Assembly: GCF_000165395.2 (NCBI RefSeq)
Contig: NC_010574.1
Coordinates: 868,001 to 932,000 of the forward strand
From: Babesia bovis T2Bo
Lineage: Eukaryota; Apicomplexa; Aconoidasida; Piroplasmida; Babesiidae
DNA length: 64,000 nucleotides
Direction: 5' to 3'
Shown: in pieces, positions 46,401 through 56,126 of the stretch
Numbering within the stretch: the stretch's first letter is position 1
Layout: each line of letters starts with the position of its first letter
The notes under the pieces: generated by a model
Told to the model about the DNA's origin: nothing
Databases searched by the model: none
Seen by the model: the letters and a program-made list of their open reading frames with translations, nothing else
Position numbers and translations under genes: made by a program

Positions 46401-47829
46401 GATGGGAACTATGGCTCCATTGCCGAATCTTTGGCACGTTATATTTTCTGTGACAGCCATGTAGTAGACCCGTGCCTAATAGTATTCGACCAGATGATTA
46501 AAAGTGCAGAGCGGCGTACGGAATTGGATAGGTTAATTGCAACATTTGCACGTTTCTTTGGTACTTTAACGGTCCCAGATCATGTATCCAACCCATCACT
46601 TGTGAAAACGCTTCCCCTGATGATGTCATTGGTGCAAAAAGGGTTCGTTAAGTCCAATGCAAAGATTGAGGCCGCGATGTGCGTAACAGCGATACACAAA
46701 TTAGTAGGCCCCGAGAACATGGGACCATTTATCCTAAAGACCATCGGAGCAATCATTCGCTGTCTCAATGACAAATGCCCATCGTCGCTTAAAATAGCGT
46801 TACTAGAGGCTATACAAGCTTTGCTGCATTGTGAAACAGTGCATATTAGGGTCATTCTATACCAACTGCAATCGGCTCTTTTCAAGTGTCTCACTGATGT
46901 AAATAGTGATGTGAACATGCTGATAGGACCCAATTTATATCTATACGTCCAGCTGGCTCCCAATAAGGCTGATTCCGTTGTTTCGGAACTGATGAAACTA
47001 GCATTTGACAGGGTAACGAAGCCAAGTGTTAAAACTGCGTCTTTGTACGCATTGAATGAAGTTCTAAGAGCTAAACCCGTTTTAAATCCATCACCTTTTG
47101 ATAAGCTGCTAAATCTATTCCAGGACTCCAATGGAAGTGATAAACAATACGTTTGCCAATCAATTGGGCTGTGCGCCCAGTTAGAAGGTGATATTGATCC
47201 TCAATGGCTAAAGGATTTGTGCATATTGACTTCTGAGGACCCTACAGCATTAACTGCGTTTTCAGGGATCGTATCAGGAATCAGAGGTTTTACACAACTC
47301 TATGAGAACGCCACAAAAGAATTTGTCGACATGCTTCGTCATAACATCAAATCGGACGTCCCTAGCATGCATCTACCAGCTTTGGAAGTTTTCTGCCGTA
47401 TCTCTAAATTGACACCTTTATCTCAACTGGCCAGGGACTTTGTTAAATCCTATATTGGCATGGTTCCTTCGGGGTCCAAATTGCCTCCCAGTGGTCAATC
47501 GCAGGTGCTCCAAATATACAAACGTTTACTACGTTTCGACCAGAATATTGCCAACTTCGCATCTCAGCTGATGTACCTTTCCGAAGCTATATACGGCAGC
47601 CCGCTGGTTAAACTAGAAGTAAGTGGTTCATTATATATTATACATTGGTATATAGGCCGAAAAGGTATTGCTGGTCCTCCTGGGACCATCAAGGGATCTC
47701 CATAAGTTGCAAACATTCATAAAACAGCATTCTACCTCAGATAAAGTAGAAAAGCTGCTGGTTGAGTACTCAACACGAGTATTGGTCAAAGGCAACAAAG
47801 TAGACCAATTGAGTGACTACGAGGTATAA
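40461..47829 (+). CDS. GCN1: GCN1, ribosome-associated activator of GCN2 (HEAT-repeat protein)
   Basis: Exon 40461-47618 (2,386 codons) is joined to a terminal exon 47656-47829 by a 37-nt intron (GTAAGT...TATAG); 2,443 aa against about 2,670 in animals and yeast. HEAT repeats run throughout. The most diagnostic region (about residues 1,480-1,800) matches the eEF3-like core: PDIRKAAATAIGSCANSFKR, LERRSGAAGLAQALCAV, PQMREGCLALFNDLPVT and DEDERVREMSSRVMRTMI. The splice adds a helical C-terminus (EKVLLVLLGPSRDLHKL) that the unspliced frame would lose. GCN1 senses stalled or collided ribosomes and activates eIF2-alpha kinases of GCN2 type through an RWD-binding segment. The start could also be the ATG 18 bp downstream. 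Confidence 0.88.
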
Positions 47830-48339
47830 ACTATCATTAAGTGGTTAATCTTTGCTACGTTGTAACTATAGTATTATGATCCAGGTGCTATATATGTGCT
47901 GTACTAATATCTAGTATCTATAGAGTTAAGGAATTCGCAAATCCACTGGTTATTCGATGGGAAATTATGTATACATACTCATCAGACATCCAACGGTAAT
48001 ATAATATATATTCTAACTGCTTTGCATTGTTAAATATTTGAATCATACCGTAACGTTTAAACTGCACTTAAATATGCAAACCCACAATGCCACCTATAAG
48101 TACATATTTTTTACAATCGTTGTTTAATTGATATTTAATTGTTTCCTGCACAAATATAAGTTTGCTTGTGACAACGAAATCATGTCTTTTGTCAAAGAGA
48201 ACTCAAGCAACCAGTACTGCAATTGGAAACTAATTGTCTATAATATGTTGTCTGATATCGATGCCTTATTACTTTATGGATACTCCAATATAAAAATAAT
48301 TACTTAACAAATAACTATTCCAAAAAAACCTAATTCACA
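47830..48339. other. Intergenic spacer
   Basis: 510 bp of AT-rich DNA after GCN1 and before the secreted-protein cluster. No frame or repeat of note. Confidence 0.45.
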
Positions 48340-48520
48340 ATGAGCACTACATATATCTTATCAGTGCTTCTGGTGTTCGGGCAAGGAGAAAATAGCTCAC
48401 TAAGTATGTACTGAACTAATCACAAAATAAACCACGTGGTTTGCATTAAAGAACAATGTCATGTCAACTTACAATACAGGTTTCATAGAGTTCAATCATT
48501 CAAATGATAGGTATTACTAA
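48340..48520 (+). CDS. Possible 34-aa secreted micro-peptide, or decayed leader exon
   Basis: ATG at 48340 opens a signal-peptide-like exon (MSTTYILSVLLVFGQG) ending at a good donor (48404, GTATGT). Removing 48404-48479 (ends ACAG) gives a phase-correct 12-residue continuation that stops at 48518-48520, overlapping the start of the next gene. No in-frame joining of this exon to the downstream paralogue was found. It could be a real micro-gene, the relic of a lost family member, or chance. Confidence 0.25.
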
Positions 48521-49799
48521 GTCATTAGCTCTCAAGGCCTTATGGCTTCTAGGGTATATTTGGCTGCACAGCTTTGCGAAATCCATTATTTTTGATATTA
48601 ATAATCCTCACATATTGCCGGATATATCAATTTATGAAGGAACATTTGCATATGGCGGCGTTTATAAAATGTTTCATTTGGTAACTCCGATAATTTGTGC
48701 TATAACTGATGCTGAGCATTTTATAGATGCCCCTAAACACCGCTTCAATGGGCCTATGTTGAGCTTTGTCCAGGTGTATACTCGGGATGATCTACGTATA
48801 GTTTCTATCTCTTATCATGATCCCGACAATTCAGAGGTTTTTGCTACTAAACATTTTCAAAAGATGTTTGAACAATATAGTAAAATTTCTGTTAGAGATA
48901 AACATGAGTTTATAGGAAGCCCCGTATCATTGGCGATCACTTTGCATAGTGATCAAAACCATCCATTCATTGTTAAGACACTTATGGAATGGAACGGCAC
49001 TACATTTACCCATTACAAGACTTCAAGGAACCGTCGTTCGTTACGAACTCGCCTACTAGAATGGCTTCGTTATTTGGATCACAATTTCTATTTATCTCCA
49101 ATTTTTAATATCGATGGAAATAACTCGGGTAGTAGTGACATATCACCATCTCTTATATCACGAGCTAGGGAGGTATTGACAAATGTACAAAGGACGGAGC
49201 TTACCCTAATAATAAAAAATAGTGAAATATTATGTGAGATTGAGGTAGAAATACCTCCAACATTAAATGGAATATTTAAACCTAAGAGAATAATAAAGAA
49301 ACCCTATTATTTCAATAGGGTCAAAAAAAGCAGACGTTCATATGATTATGATAGAAATGTAGTAGACATTGCGCAAATTCATGTTATCAAAATAGAAATG
49401 ATTGTACTAGCGAACATCAAAAGAGGTGACTGGTTATATACTCAGTTTGCAATTGCATATATACCACGCCGTAATTATGAACGTGTAAAAGTAATAGATT
49501 CAGTTATTAAGGCCGACATTTATGAAGAAGGTGATGATGAATTTATATCACATGTGGAGGTATTCTATAACACAGTCAACGGTGCGCAATACGTAGTGAT
49601 AAATGTCAACAATATCCCTGAAGGTGACCCTCAGGAAGTAGAAACCCTTTTTAAAGCAAGAAAAATATTCATGGTAAATAAACTAGGCTCTGGAGCAACT
49701 TATATCGATTTAAACTGCTATGATCTAGAGCCTTACATAGACACATTGTATAACATAAGAACTGAAGCTGCAAATGATGCCCCTCAGAACATCAGATGA
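48504..49799 (+). CDS. Secreted protein, copy 1 of a tandem piroplasm-type paralogue pair
   Basis: Single exon, 431 aa, ATG at 48504. Hydrophobic N-terminus (LKALWLLGYIWLHSFAKS) fits a signal peptide; no second membrane segment or GPI-type tail. Beta-rich. It shares two blocks with the gene at 50278: near the N-terminus, an EGTFAYGGVYKMF-type motif; and at about 300-370, IVLANIKRGDWLYTQFAIA, RVKVIDSVIKADIYEE and FISHVEVFYN. It also has a similar C-terminal CYDLEPYIDTLYNI. A basic segment RNRRSLRTRLLEWL separates the two halves. No named domain recognised; it does not look like FAINT, VESA or MSA. Probably exported or on a secretory organelle. Confidence 0.7.
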   Translation: MIGITKSLALKALWLLGYIWLHSFAKSIIFDINNPHILPDISIYEGTFAYGGVYKMFHLVTPIICAITDAEHFIDAPKHRFNGPMLSFVQVYTRDDLRIVSISYHDPDNSEVFATKHFQKMFEQYSKISVRDKHEFIGSPVSLAITLHSDQNHPFIVKTLMEWNGTTFTHYKTSRNRRSLRTRLLEWLRYLDHNFYLSPIFNIDGNNSGSSDISPSLISRAREVLTNVQRTELTLIIKNSEILCEIEVEIPPTLNGIFKPKRIIKKPYYFNRVKKSRRSYDYDRNVVDIAQIHVIKIEMIVLANIKRGDWLYTQFAIAYIPRRNYERVKVIDSVIKADIYEEGDDEFISHVEVFYNTVNGAQYVVINVNNIPEGDPQEVETLFKARKIFMVNKLGSGATYIDLNCYDLEPYIDTLYNIRTEAANDAPQNIR

Positions 49800-50277
49800 G
49801 AAGGTGATATGATATATATCATTTGAGCTCTTAAGACTTATGTGAATCATAATATATTACAAAATGTCTTTAATTCTATTTTTCCATATATTCCAATGTT
49901 TCATGTTATTAAATTCTTTGCGTAACTAATATTCTGTGTTTACATTGGATTATGAAGTTTATATATTGATTGTGGTCCACAGTAACATTATGTATACAAT
50001 AATGACCCTTTGGGTTCAATTCCCATGTCATAACAGGCACTGTGTTGTGGAATCATATTATGTATGAGCCATTGCTATTTATATATTCAATTCTCATAGA
50101 AATTGTACAAATGCTTAGAAGCAATATGCAATGATATCACTATGAGCTAGCTAACTGCGTAACTGATTTATAAGAGGTGCGAATTTTCTTCCTACATTCA
50201 AACAATGAGTAGTTGAACGCGAAATTTATCTTGTTTAGGAATTTAAATAAAAACATTTAACATCATTATATAGTTTA
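49800..50277. other. Spacer between the tandem paralogues
   Basis: 478 bp, AT-rich. It contains a tRNA B-box-like string (50013-50023) without a matching A-box or acceptor stem. No other feature. Confidence 0.45.
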
Positions 50278-51606
50278 TTGAGGATGACATTTTTTTATTT
50301 AAGAATGATATATATTTATTTTATCTGGCTCTTCATCCTGAATGTACAGCCAAATAGCTGTAGGGTTCTCAACCTTAACCATATTAATTTTGAAAGTGAA
50401 CCCAATGTAGCTCAGGGAAGTTTCAATGAGGGAGGAATATATAGATTGATGGCAATTGATGATGACGTGAGTATTAAATTCGGAGGACGCCTTGTTTTCC
50501 GTAAACGGAAACAAGGGAAAACAGAGAAAAGCTATCTTCAATACTTTAAAAGAGGGTCAACAGTTTTCATACAAATTGCTAGACGGATAATCACTGATGA
50601 CCGCATTTTTACGACAAATTACACTCTGAGAGAACTAAAGCCGCAACTAGTACCCTTTAAGATGATTAAGGACTTCTTAAAGGGCCCGTTATTATTAACG
50701 TTAGATTTGAAGAATGCAGATATTAATCCATTGATCGCCGAATGTGATTCCTTTTTACCAGAAGGGAGAGCCTGGGCCTTATTGACATATCCTTATAAGG
50801 GTCGAAAAGCATGTATTCCAAAACATATTCTCAGGGCTCAAGGGCTAACATACATCTCTCCTGTACTTCACATTGATCTACTTGAGAATGATGAGAATTA
50901 CATTAGTTCTGTCAGCTCCCATAGTGATCGAATAGATATTTCAAAAGATGAGAACAGCATCGTTCTATTCATCGGTGCGCCTAATGTGAGTAAAGAACGT
51001 GTTTTGCACATACCAGTTGTTGAAGGTGGATATTTCAAGCCGAAAAACATATTTGGACTTAATGCCAAAGACTACGAATTCCAGCTATCCCCAGGTGTCC
51101 CTAGCAGCTCTGTTGTATATATCAACGTCGGCGGTACGGAAACGTGGTATGCAGATGTTGTAGTTTTGGCTAACTTAAAAAGAGGAAGTTGGTATTACAC
51201 GCAACATGCAATAGCTAATCTGAGACATAGAAGTGAGTTTAGGGTGAAAGTTGTGAATTCAACATTCAATTTTGAATTATACGAGGAACATCCTGAGGAA
51301 TATATAACCCATGTTGATGTATTTGACAATCTAATTGATCATATGCAGTTCGTTGTTGTGAATATGCTAGTTTGTAAATCCCAGATGAAAAGTCTCCGGA
51401 CTATGGATGATTACGAAACGGTCAGAAACGTATATTCACGTGATGTACAAAATAATCCGTCCATCTATACCCATCATTCCACTCCCCAGTGCGATTGTCT
51501 AATAGATAAGTTGTACAACATCAATGTTGATGAACCTATTCTTGACATTGTTCTAACTGGGCCTAACACGTTGCTAGGATGCCAAATTGACGATCCTATA
51601 GCCTAA
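50278..51606 (+). CDS. Secreted protein, copy 2 of the tandem paralogue pair
   Basis: Single exon, 442 aa. Signal peptide MIYIYFIWLFILNVQPNSC (preceded by MRMTFFYLR). Shared block 1: AQGSFNEGGIYRLMAIDDD. Shared block 2: VVLANLKRGSWYYTQHAIAN, RVKVVNSTFNFELYEE and YITHVDVFDN. The C-terminus has CDCLIDKLYNI where copy 1 has CYDLEPYIDTLYNI. Between the blocks the two copies are very different, and this one has its own Cys (AECDSFLPEG; GRKACIPKH). The conserved second half with a fast-changing middle suggests a structural scaffold with variable surface. Same orientation and similar length as copy 1, so an old tandem duplication is inferred. Confidence 0.72.
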   Translation: MRMTFFYLRMIYIYFIWLFILNVQPNSCRVLNLNHINFESEPNVAQGSFNEGGIYRLMAIDDDVSIKFGGRLVFRKRKQGKTEKSYLQYFKRGSTVFIQIARRIITDDRIFTTNYTLRELKPQLVPFKMIKDFLKGPLLLTLDLKNADINPLIAECDSFLPEGRAWALLTYPYKGRKACIPKHILRAQGLTYISPVLHIDLLENDENYISSVSSHSDRIDISKDENSIVLFIGAPNVSKERVLHIPVVEGGYFKPKNIFGLNAKDYEFQLSPGVPSSSVVYINVGGTETWYADVVVLANLKRGSWYYTQHAIANLRHRSEFRVKVVNSTFNFELYEEHPEEYITHVDVFDNLIDHMQFVVVNMLVCKSQMKSLRTMDDYETVRNVYSRDVQNNPSIYTHHSTPQCDCLIDKLYNINVDEPILDIVLTGPNTLLGCQIDDPIA

Positions 51607-52130
51607 CCTTTGAATCAATATGATTATTAGGATTACAGTAGTTTATTTGTCTATATGAAGTAATATATAAATATATTTTCAACCTTATACACACGGTGCG
51701 GTTATACTTAATCAACTTGTGCCACAGATTCCAATTGCCTGGGATGCAACTTACATTGTTTCTAGTTATGCTAGTTTGGCATATGATAATTTGAACTGTT
51801 CATTTGCCGTCCTGTACAGCCGGAAATACTATTCTAATGTTAATTGCCATTACGCATTGATTTCTCGGATAACTATCTCCAATCACTATGCTGCAATGGT
51901 AACGACAGCATGTTACACGAAACCCATGTATCAGGCTGCATACGCCCACCCTAAATGTCAAGCAATATAGTCTATGTAGTACTAAAGAATAGCGTAAGGC
52001 CTCCTGGTACATTAGCGATGCTATACAATTTCAAAATAAACTGTCAGTTTTTTGTAGTGTCATTTGATAGTAGAGTTATGCTATTATATTTATAACAATG
52101 AAACGAAGTTCACTGCAATAACCCCTAGCG
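51607..52130. other. Intergenic spacer
   Basis: 524 bp after the second paralogue. An 83-codon frame (51719-51970) begins at a non-ATG codon and is probably chance. I looked for a third decayed paralogue and saw no conserved block. Confidence 0.4.
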
Positions 52131-52712
52131 ATGTCGCGTTTTTTGATAGCTACGGACACTGTCATTTGCTGCAGGAAATATGATACGTCCATTGCCTGCA
52201 AAGAGATGCTGTCTACAATGAACCCAGCCCTTTCACATCCAATATATTATTGCCATATACCACAATTTTCATCAACAGGTTTTAAACATAACCTTACAGT
52301 GGGCCTTTGTCGGCGTCATAGGTATAAAAGGTGTACTAGAGTCTTTGAAAAGCCCCAAACAGTGGTATCAATACAGCAATCAAGTGCTCGTGCATACATA
52401 GCCCTATGAACTGTGAGCCTTCATATATGAATGACGTAGTCAATCTCAAATATAAAAGGCATTCTATATAATAGATACAGTTCTACTGTGTTTCCATTGT
52501 CGTGGGATTCAAAACCATGGCACCACGGCTGTCTACCTGGGTATTGCGCTTCAGTATCACATCTAAGTGACTGGTTGTTACTCAACATATCACTACAATC
52601 GACTTCAAACACAAAGCAAAGTGCACGAATCCCGTGTATCCTAGCGTACGTTGCATTGTCAGATCTTTTTCACAGCATCTGGAAGATGCATTGGCATCTC
52701 ATGGCATTTTAA
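52131..52712 (+). CDS. Possible small multi-exon gene, mitochondrial-pyruvate-carrier-like segments
   Basis: Coding-like pieces lie on the plus strand but I could not join them into one clean model. An ATG frame opens at 52131 (MSRFLIATDTVICC). Around 52299-52390, in another frame, is WAFVGVIGIKGVLESLKSP followed by QWYQYSNQVLV. From about 52440, SNIKGILYNRYSSTVFPLSW follows. Their order and spacing resemble the MPC2 core (KWG..., SAVLMATGFIWSRYS...PKNW). Alternatives are chance frames or a minus-strand exon at 52421-52612. Treat as unresolved. Confidence 0.25.
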
Positions 52713-52744
52713 ATGCAGCAATAAATGTTCCATATCCTTTTAAT

Positions 52745-53152
52745 TCATAGTGGCAATGAAGATTTCTCCTGTAGATATGCCACAACAGTTTTTATAACAG
52801 GCAAGTCCAAAACAAAGTTAAACGGTGTAACACGGATGTACGATATAATATTCGGTAGGAAAGCGCCAAAAAGCAAGTATACACCGTAAGTTTCGAAGAT
52901 GAAGCCTATTTTAGACCATCCACAGATGACTCCAAGTATGCCTAGGAAGTATATAATCGTCCCCTTGATCCTGCTGGTACTCGTGAAGAATGCGATGAAT
53001 TTGCGAGTTCCTAGTATACAGTAAAGACCTGATACCACAAACACATTTGATACATTGAGGAAAAATCTGTCAAAAAGCAGTAAGATACTAACAGACCCAG
53101 TGATAAAACCCAGGCATAGAAGCGCGAAGCCTAGGCGCAAATTGCGCTCCAT
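52745..53152 (-). CDS. GOT1: GOT1-type Golgi transport protein
   Basis: Single exon, 135 aa, ATG at 53152. Four membrane segments in the GOT1 layout: LGFALLCLGFITGSVSILLL; a second with VSNVFVVSGLYCILG; a third with IYFLGILGVICGWSKIGFIFE (compare GWPLIGMIFEIYG); and YLLFGAFLPNIISYIRVTPF (compare LFRGFFPVVVGFI). The C-terminus VLDLPVIKTVVAYL corresponds to LLNLPGIRSFVDKV. GOT1 is a small tetraspanning protein of ER/early-Golgi vesicles needed for ER-Golgi traffic with Sft2. It is the usual family length. Confidence 0.88.
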   Translation of the reverse strand: MERNLRLGFALLCLGFITGSVSILLLFDRFFLNVSNVFVVSGLYCILGTRKFIAFFTSTSRIKGTIIYFLGILGVICGWSKIGFIFETYGVYLLFGAFLPNIISYIRVTPFNFVLDLPVIKTVVAYLQEKSSLPL

Positions 53153-53588
53153 GGAGGTAACTGCCGTCCACTGTTGGATCAGCTGAAATATGTGTGTATC
53201 ATGACTCGCGGCTATATAGTAGGCCGGAAGCCTAATGTTTTACAATCTCTGTAACGTGAATGAAACTACAGAGCTCCCCAGAGTGTGTCATCTGGTAGTT
53301 CTATCCAGCAAGTATGTATATTATATATACTAATTATAATATAAGTGGCAATAGACTTGGTAAAAGTGGGCCTTATACGTTGTCTTCGTGCTGTACTGGT
53401 TACAAGTCAACAATGTCCACATGACACACATGTACAATATACCGTTATTTGTGTAATTACTAGAGGTACCTTCATCGTTATTGATGCTGTATACTACACA
53501 GTAGTATAATAAACGTGATAGCGAGCGTAGCGCGATGGATGTTATATCCATCAAAGCCCGAGTGTTGTACTCCGCTGTCGATATGCTG
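53153..53588. other. Intergenic spacer
   Basis: 436 bp between GOT1 and the secreted Thr/Ser/Asn-rich gene. AT-rich, with a short AT-only stretch near 53312-53341. Nothing else seen. Confidence 0.45.
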
Positions 53589-54471
53589 TCATTCCAAGTC
53601 TACCGTGGGATTATCTGGATCTGACTGTGCATCGAAGGTTATGACTAATCCTTTTCTGTTGTTTGGATCTAGGTGAGGATCACCCCGAACCAGTGGCATG
53701 AGTTTATCCAGTTTATCGTCAATTACGTTTATCCGTTTCCAAAGATATTGTAATTCCAGCTTGGCTTCTTTGGAATAAGCGTTTACAGCGTCACCGGGTG
53801 CAGCAGCTATTAAACATTATATTAAACCAATATCAACCTACGATTGTAAAAGTTATTTGTGACGTTAGTGGATGTGTCACCGCGATAGTTGGAATTGCCT
53901 GTATAGCATTATATCCCAATACAGCACCAATGTTCCGCTGGAACTGGTGCCTAACATACCATGCTTCACAACGTTATGGTGTGTCTGCGACTGGTCCGTT
54001 TTGCTATTATTGTCTGAATGTGTAGAACTGGAGTTAGTTGTGGTAGAATTTTCCGCATTGTTGGTAGTATTAGCCACGGGTACATCGTCACCTCTCTGTA
54101 CAACGCATTGGTGCAATTAGATGTATCTAATGCATACCTTCAAATCCGATACTGGCACATTATCCATTAGACGCTCAGAACCTCCTTTAATGCCGTCAGA
54201 AACCTCCCTATGTAATGGATGTCGTACGGCAATAATCAACCTACGCATGACCGTCAGCTTCCGTTGGATGTGATTCTGGCGTTGATTCAGGTTCTGTCAT
54301 AGTACTTGCATCACTAGTAGTTGCCTGATTGTCATCATGGTTGAAAACCTTGCCCATGTGCGAAAACTGTAAATCAGTATCACGCGGCAGTAGGAATCCA
54401 TCTTTCAAGGCGTGGAGCGCATGTGTTCCCTTCAATGATATCAATACGGACACTACATAGAAACCTTTCAT
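53589..54471 (-). CDS. Secreted Thr/Ser/Asn/Asp-rich protein, 216 aa
   Basis: Four exons: 54471-54245, 54207-54138, 54095-53960 and 53806-53589; introns 37, 42 and 153 nt, frame kept throughout. The start MKGFYVVSVLISLKGTHA is a clear signal peptide. The mature chain is hydrophilic: an acidic Thr/Ser/Glu stretch (TTSDASTMTEPESTPESHP), an Asn/Thr/Ser stretch (NTTNNAENSTTTNSSS) with several N-glycosylation-type sites, then a more conserved-looking helical end (YSKEAKLELQYLWKRIN; LDKLMPLVRGDPHLDP). No membrane or GPI anchor. No family recognised. The profile is that of a secreted or surface-associated antigen-like protein; that role is inferred. Confidence 0.68.
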
Positions 54472-54911
54472 TGTAACTATAGTATTCCTTATATGTGTAT
54501 ACAGGTCACTAGACGCACACACCCCTAAAGCAGCGACATCAACATGTAGCACATCATTGGTACTATACCGCAATATTGTTTAAGGAGTTATTATGTAATA
54601 AATCATGAAGCACAAAGCTTCCTGGAGTTATGTGTAAAGCCTGTATTCATCGGGCAAAGGGAGTCGCTGTACGTCCGTATGACAAACAACCTGATATGTG
54701 GGTAATCCTATTTATAAGCTCTGTACTACAAATAAAAAATAATTCATAATATGACATAGCTAGATCATATTATTATCAACACGGAAATTCAACATAGATG
54801 CAGTATATCCTATCTAAAAGCATATTTACTGCTGTTATATACGCTATATGCCCAGCAGATTTCATGTTTTAACAGAGTATTTTAGGTATTACCAATTAGA
54901 ATTGTATAACA
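54472..54911. other. Intergenic spacer
   Basis: 440 bp between divergent genes. AT-rich, no clear feature. An in-frame extension upstream of the secreted gene's ATG has no earlier ATG. Confidence 0.4.
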
Positions 54912-55130
54912 ATGGCGCGTTTTATTGAACCCAACGGAAACCGATGTCTCGACGCAGATGACCCACCTCGTACTGGTGACTCCCCTCCCTTATCTGACCG
55001 TTCAGTGGATATGTCACCATTTTGTGTAAATACGTCCAATATATGCAGCAAGATTGGATCATTGAAGTTAAAGGCTCAAAGCACCTTCGCATCGCTCAAG
55101 GACCGTTTCCAAAAGCTGAAGACCAACTGA
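54912..55130 (+). CDS. Small hypothetical protein, 72 aa
   Basis: ATG-to-stop frame. The first half is Pro/Asp/Ser-rich (DADDPPRTGDSPPLSDRS). The second half is a basic amphipathic helix (SKIGSLKLKAQSTFASLKD, ending RFQKLKTN). No signal peptide or family. The clean start and two-part composition favour a real gene, but a chance frame cannot be excluded. Confidence 0.4.
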   Translation: MARFIEPNGNRCLDADDPPRTGDSPPLSDRSVDMSPFCVNTSNICSKIGSLKLKAQSTFASLKDRFQKLKTN

Positions 55131-56126
55131 ACCATAAGCTGTGGGATCTATCGTCAACATTTTCTGAATCTTGGTACACATATGCCACGTTCAACTGCGT
55201 GGAAGCCCACCCGAGGAATTATAATGCAGTAACCCCCGTTATATCATCTGGAAAATGGTTTGTTTTGATGTAAGAGTTGTGGAGGCAATTATATCGTGGC
55301 CCAAGTTAATAATCGCCACTGCCGGCATGCAACTATTTTATCGAAACTGCTAATACAAGGCCATTGAAGACAGGATTGGCCATTACATAGTGACAGTTGA
55401 TATACGTGAGATAGTTATTCATTATGTCAAGGAAGAGCCACTATAGATTATTGGCTCAGAGCGCATAAACACGTACGCCGCTTCAAAGGACATAAATAGG
55501 GGTATCATATCTACCGTTTTTCGTTGTAACTTCTATTTTTTAATATTATTTTTTATGCAAGTTGAGTATGAAATATACGGGAATAGGTCTTATATTATTT
55601 AAATAGCAACCTGTTTGTTACAATGTTATTCCATCGTTGGCCTGCCGTGAGTGTATCTCCCTAGATAGTCTAGGCATTGACAAATATTACAAAGGCCAAA
55701 CTGTGCTAGTACCTAAGTGCAATTTCCATGAAGCTACTGATAAACTTTGCACATTGTACACAATCAAAGAGTTATAGTACCATGTGCAGCTTACATATAC
55801 CTTGTTGTGTATGCGATATGTGCTACGTAGTTATTGTATGTATTATTATGAGTCTGTATATCCAATATCATCCGGTCATAAGTTACCATGTGTCTAGGCC
55901 ACTAGCCAGTGCACATTTCATTATTGATGCTTCTAGATTATAATGTGTATCGATTAATTTGCGAATTGTACAAATTTTGTACCATTTTACTCATTATTGT
56001 CTATATTGATGTGTGTTGCCGGGGGCACGTGAGGCTAGTACCTATAGTTACCTAGCAGCTTGCAGCACAATTACCACTTGGATCATTGTACACCTCGTTA
56101 TTAGTCATTGTTAACATGATGTAGGG
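55131..56126. other. Intergenic spacer
   Basis: About 1 kb without a convincing gene. A 71-codon frame at 55728-55943 is Cys/Tyr-rich and lacks gene-like features. No RNA gene or repeat recognised. Confidence 0.4.

Noticed and set aside
50013..50023. tRNA B-box-like string GGTTCAATTCC
   Set aside because: No A-box at the right distance, T-stem pairs only partly, and no acceptor stem can be formed.
51719..51970. Possible third copy of the secreted paralogue family
   Set aside because: None of the shared blocks is present in any frame and the frame lacks an ATG start.
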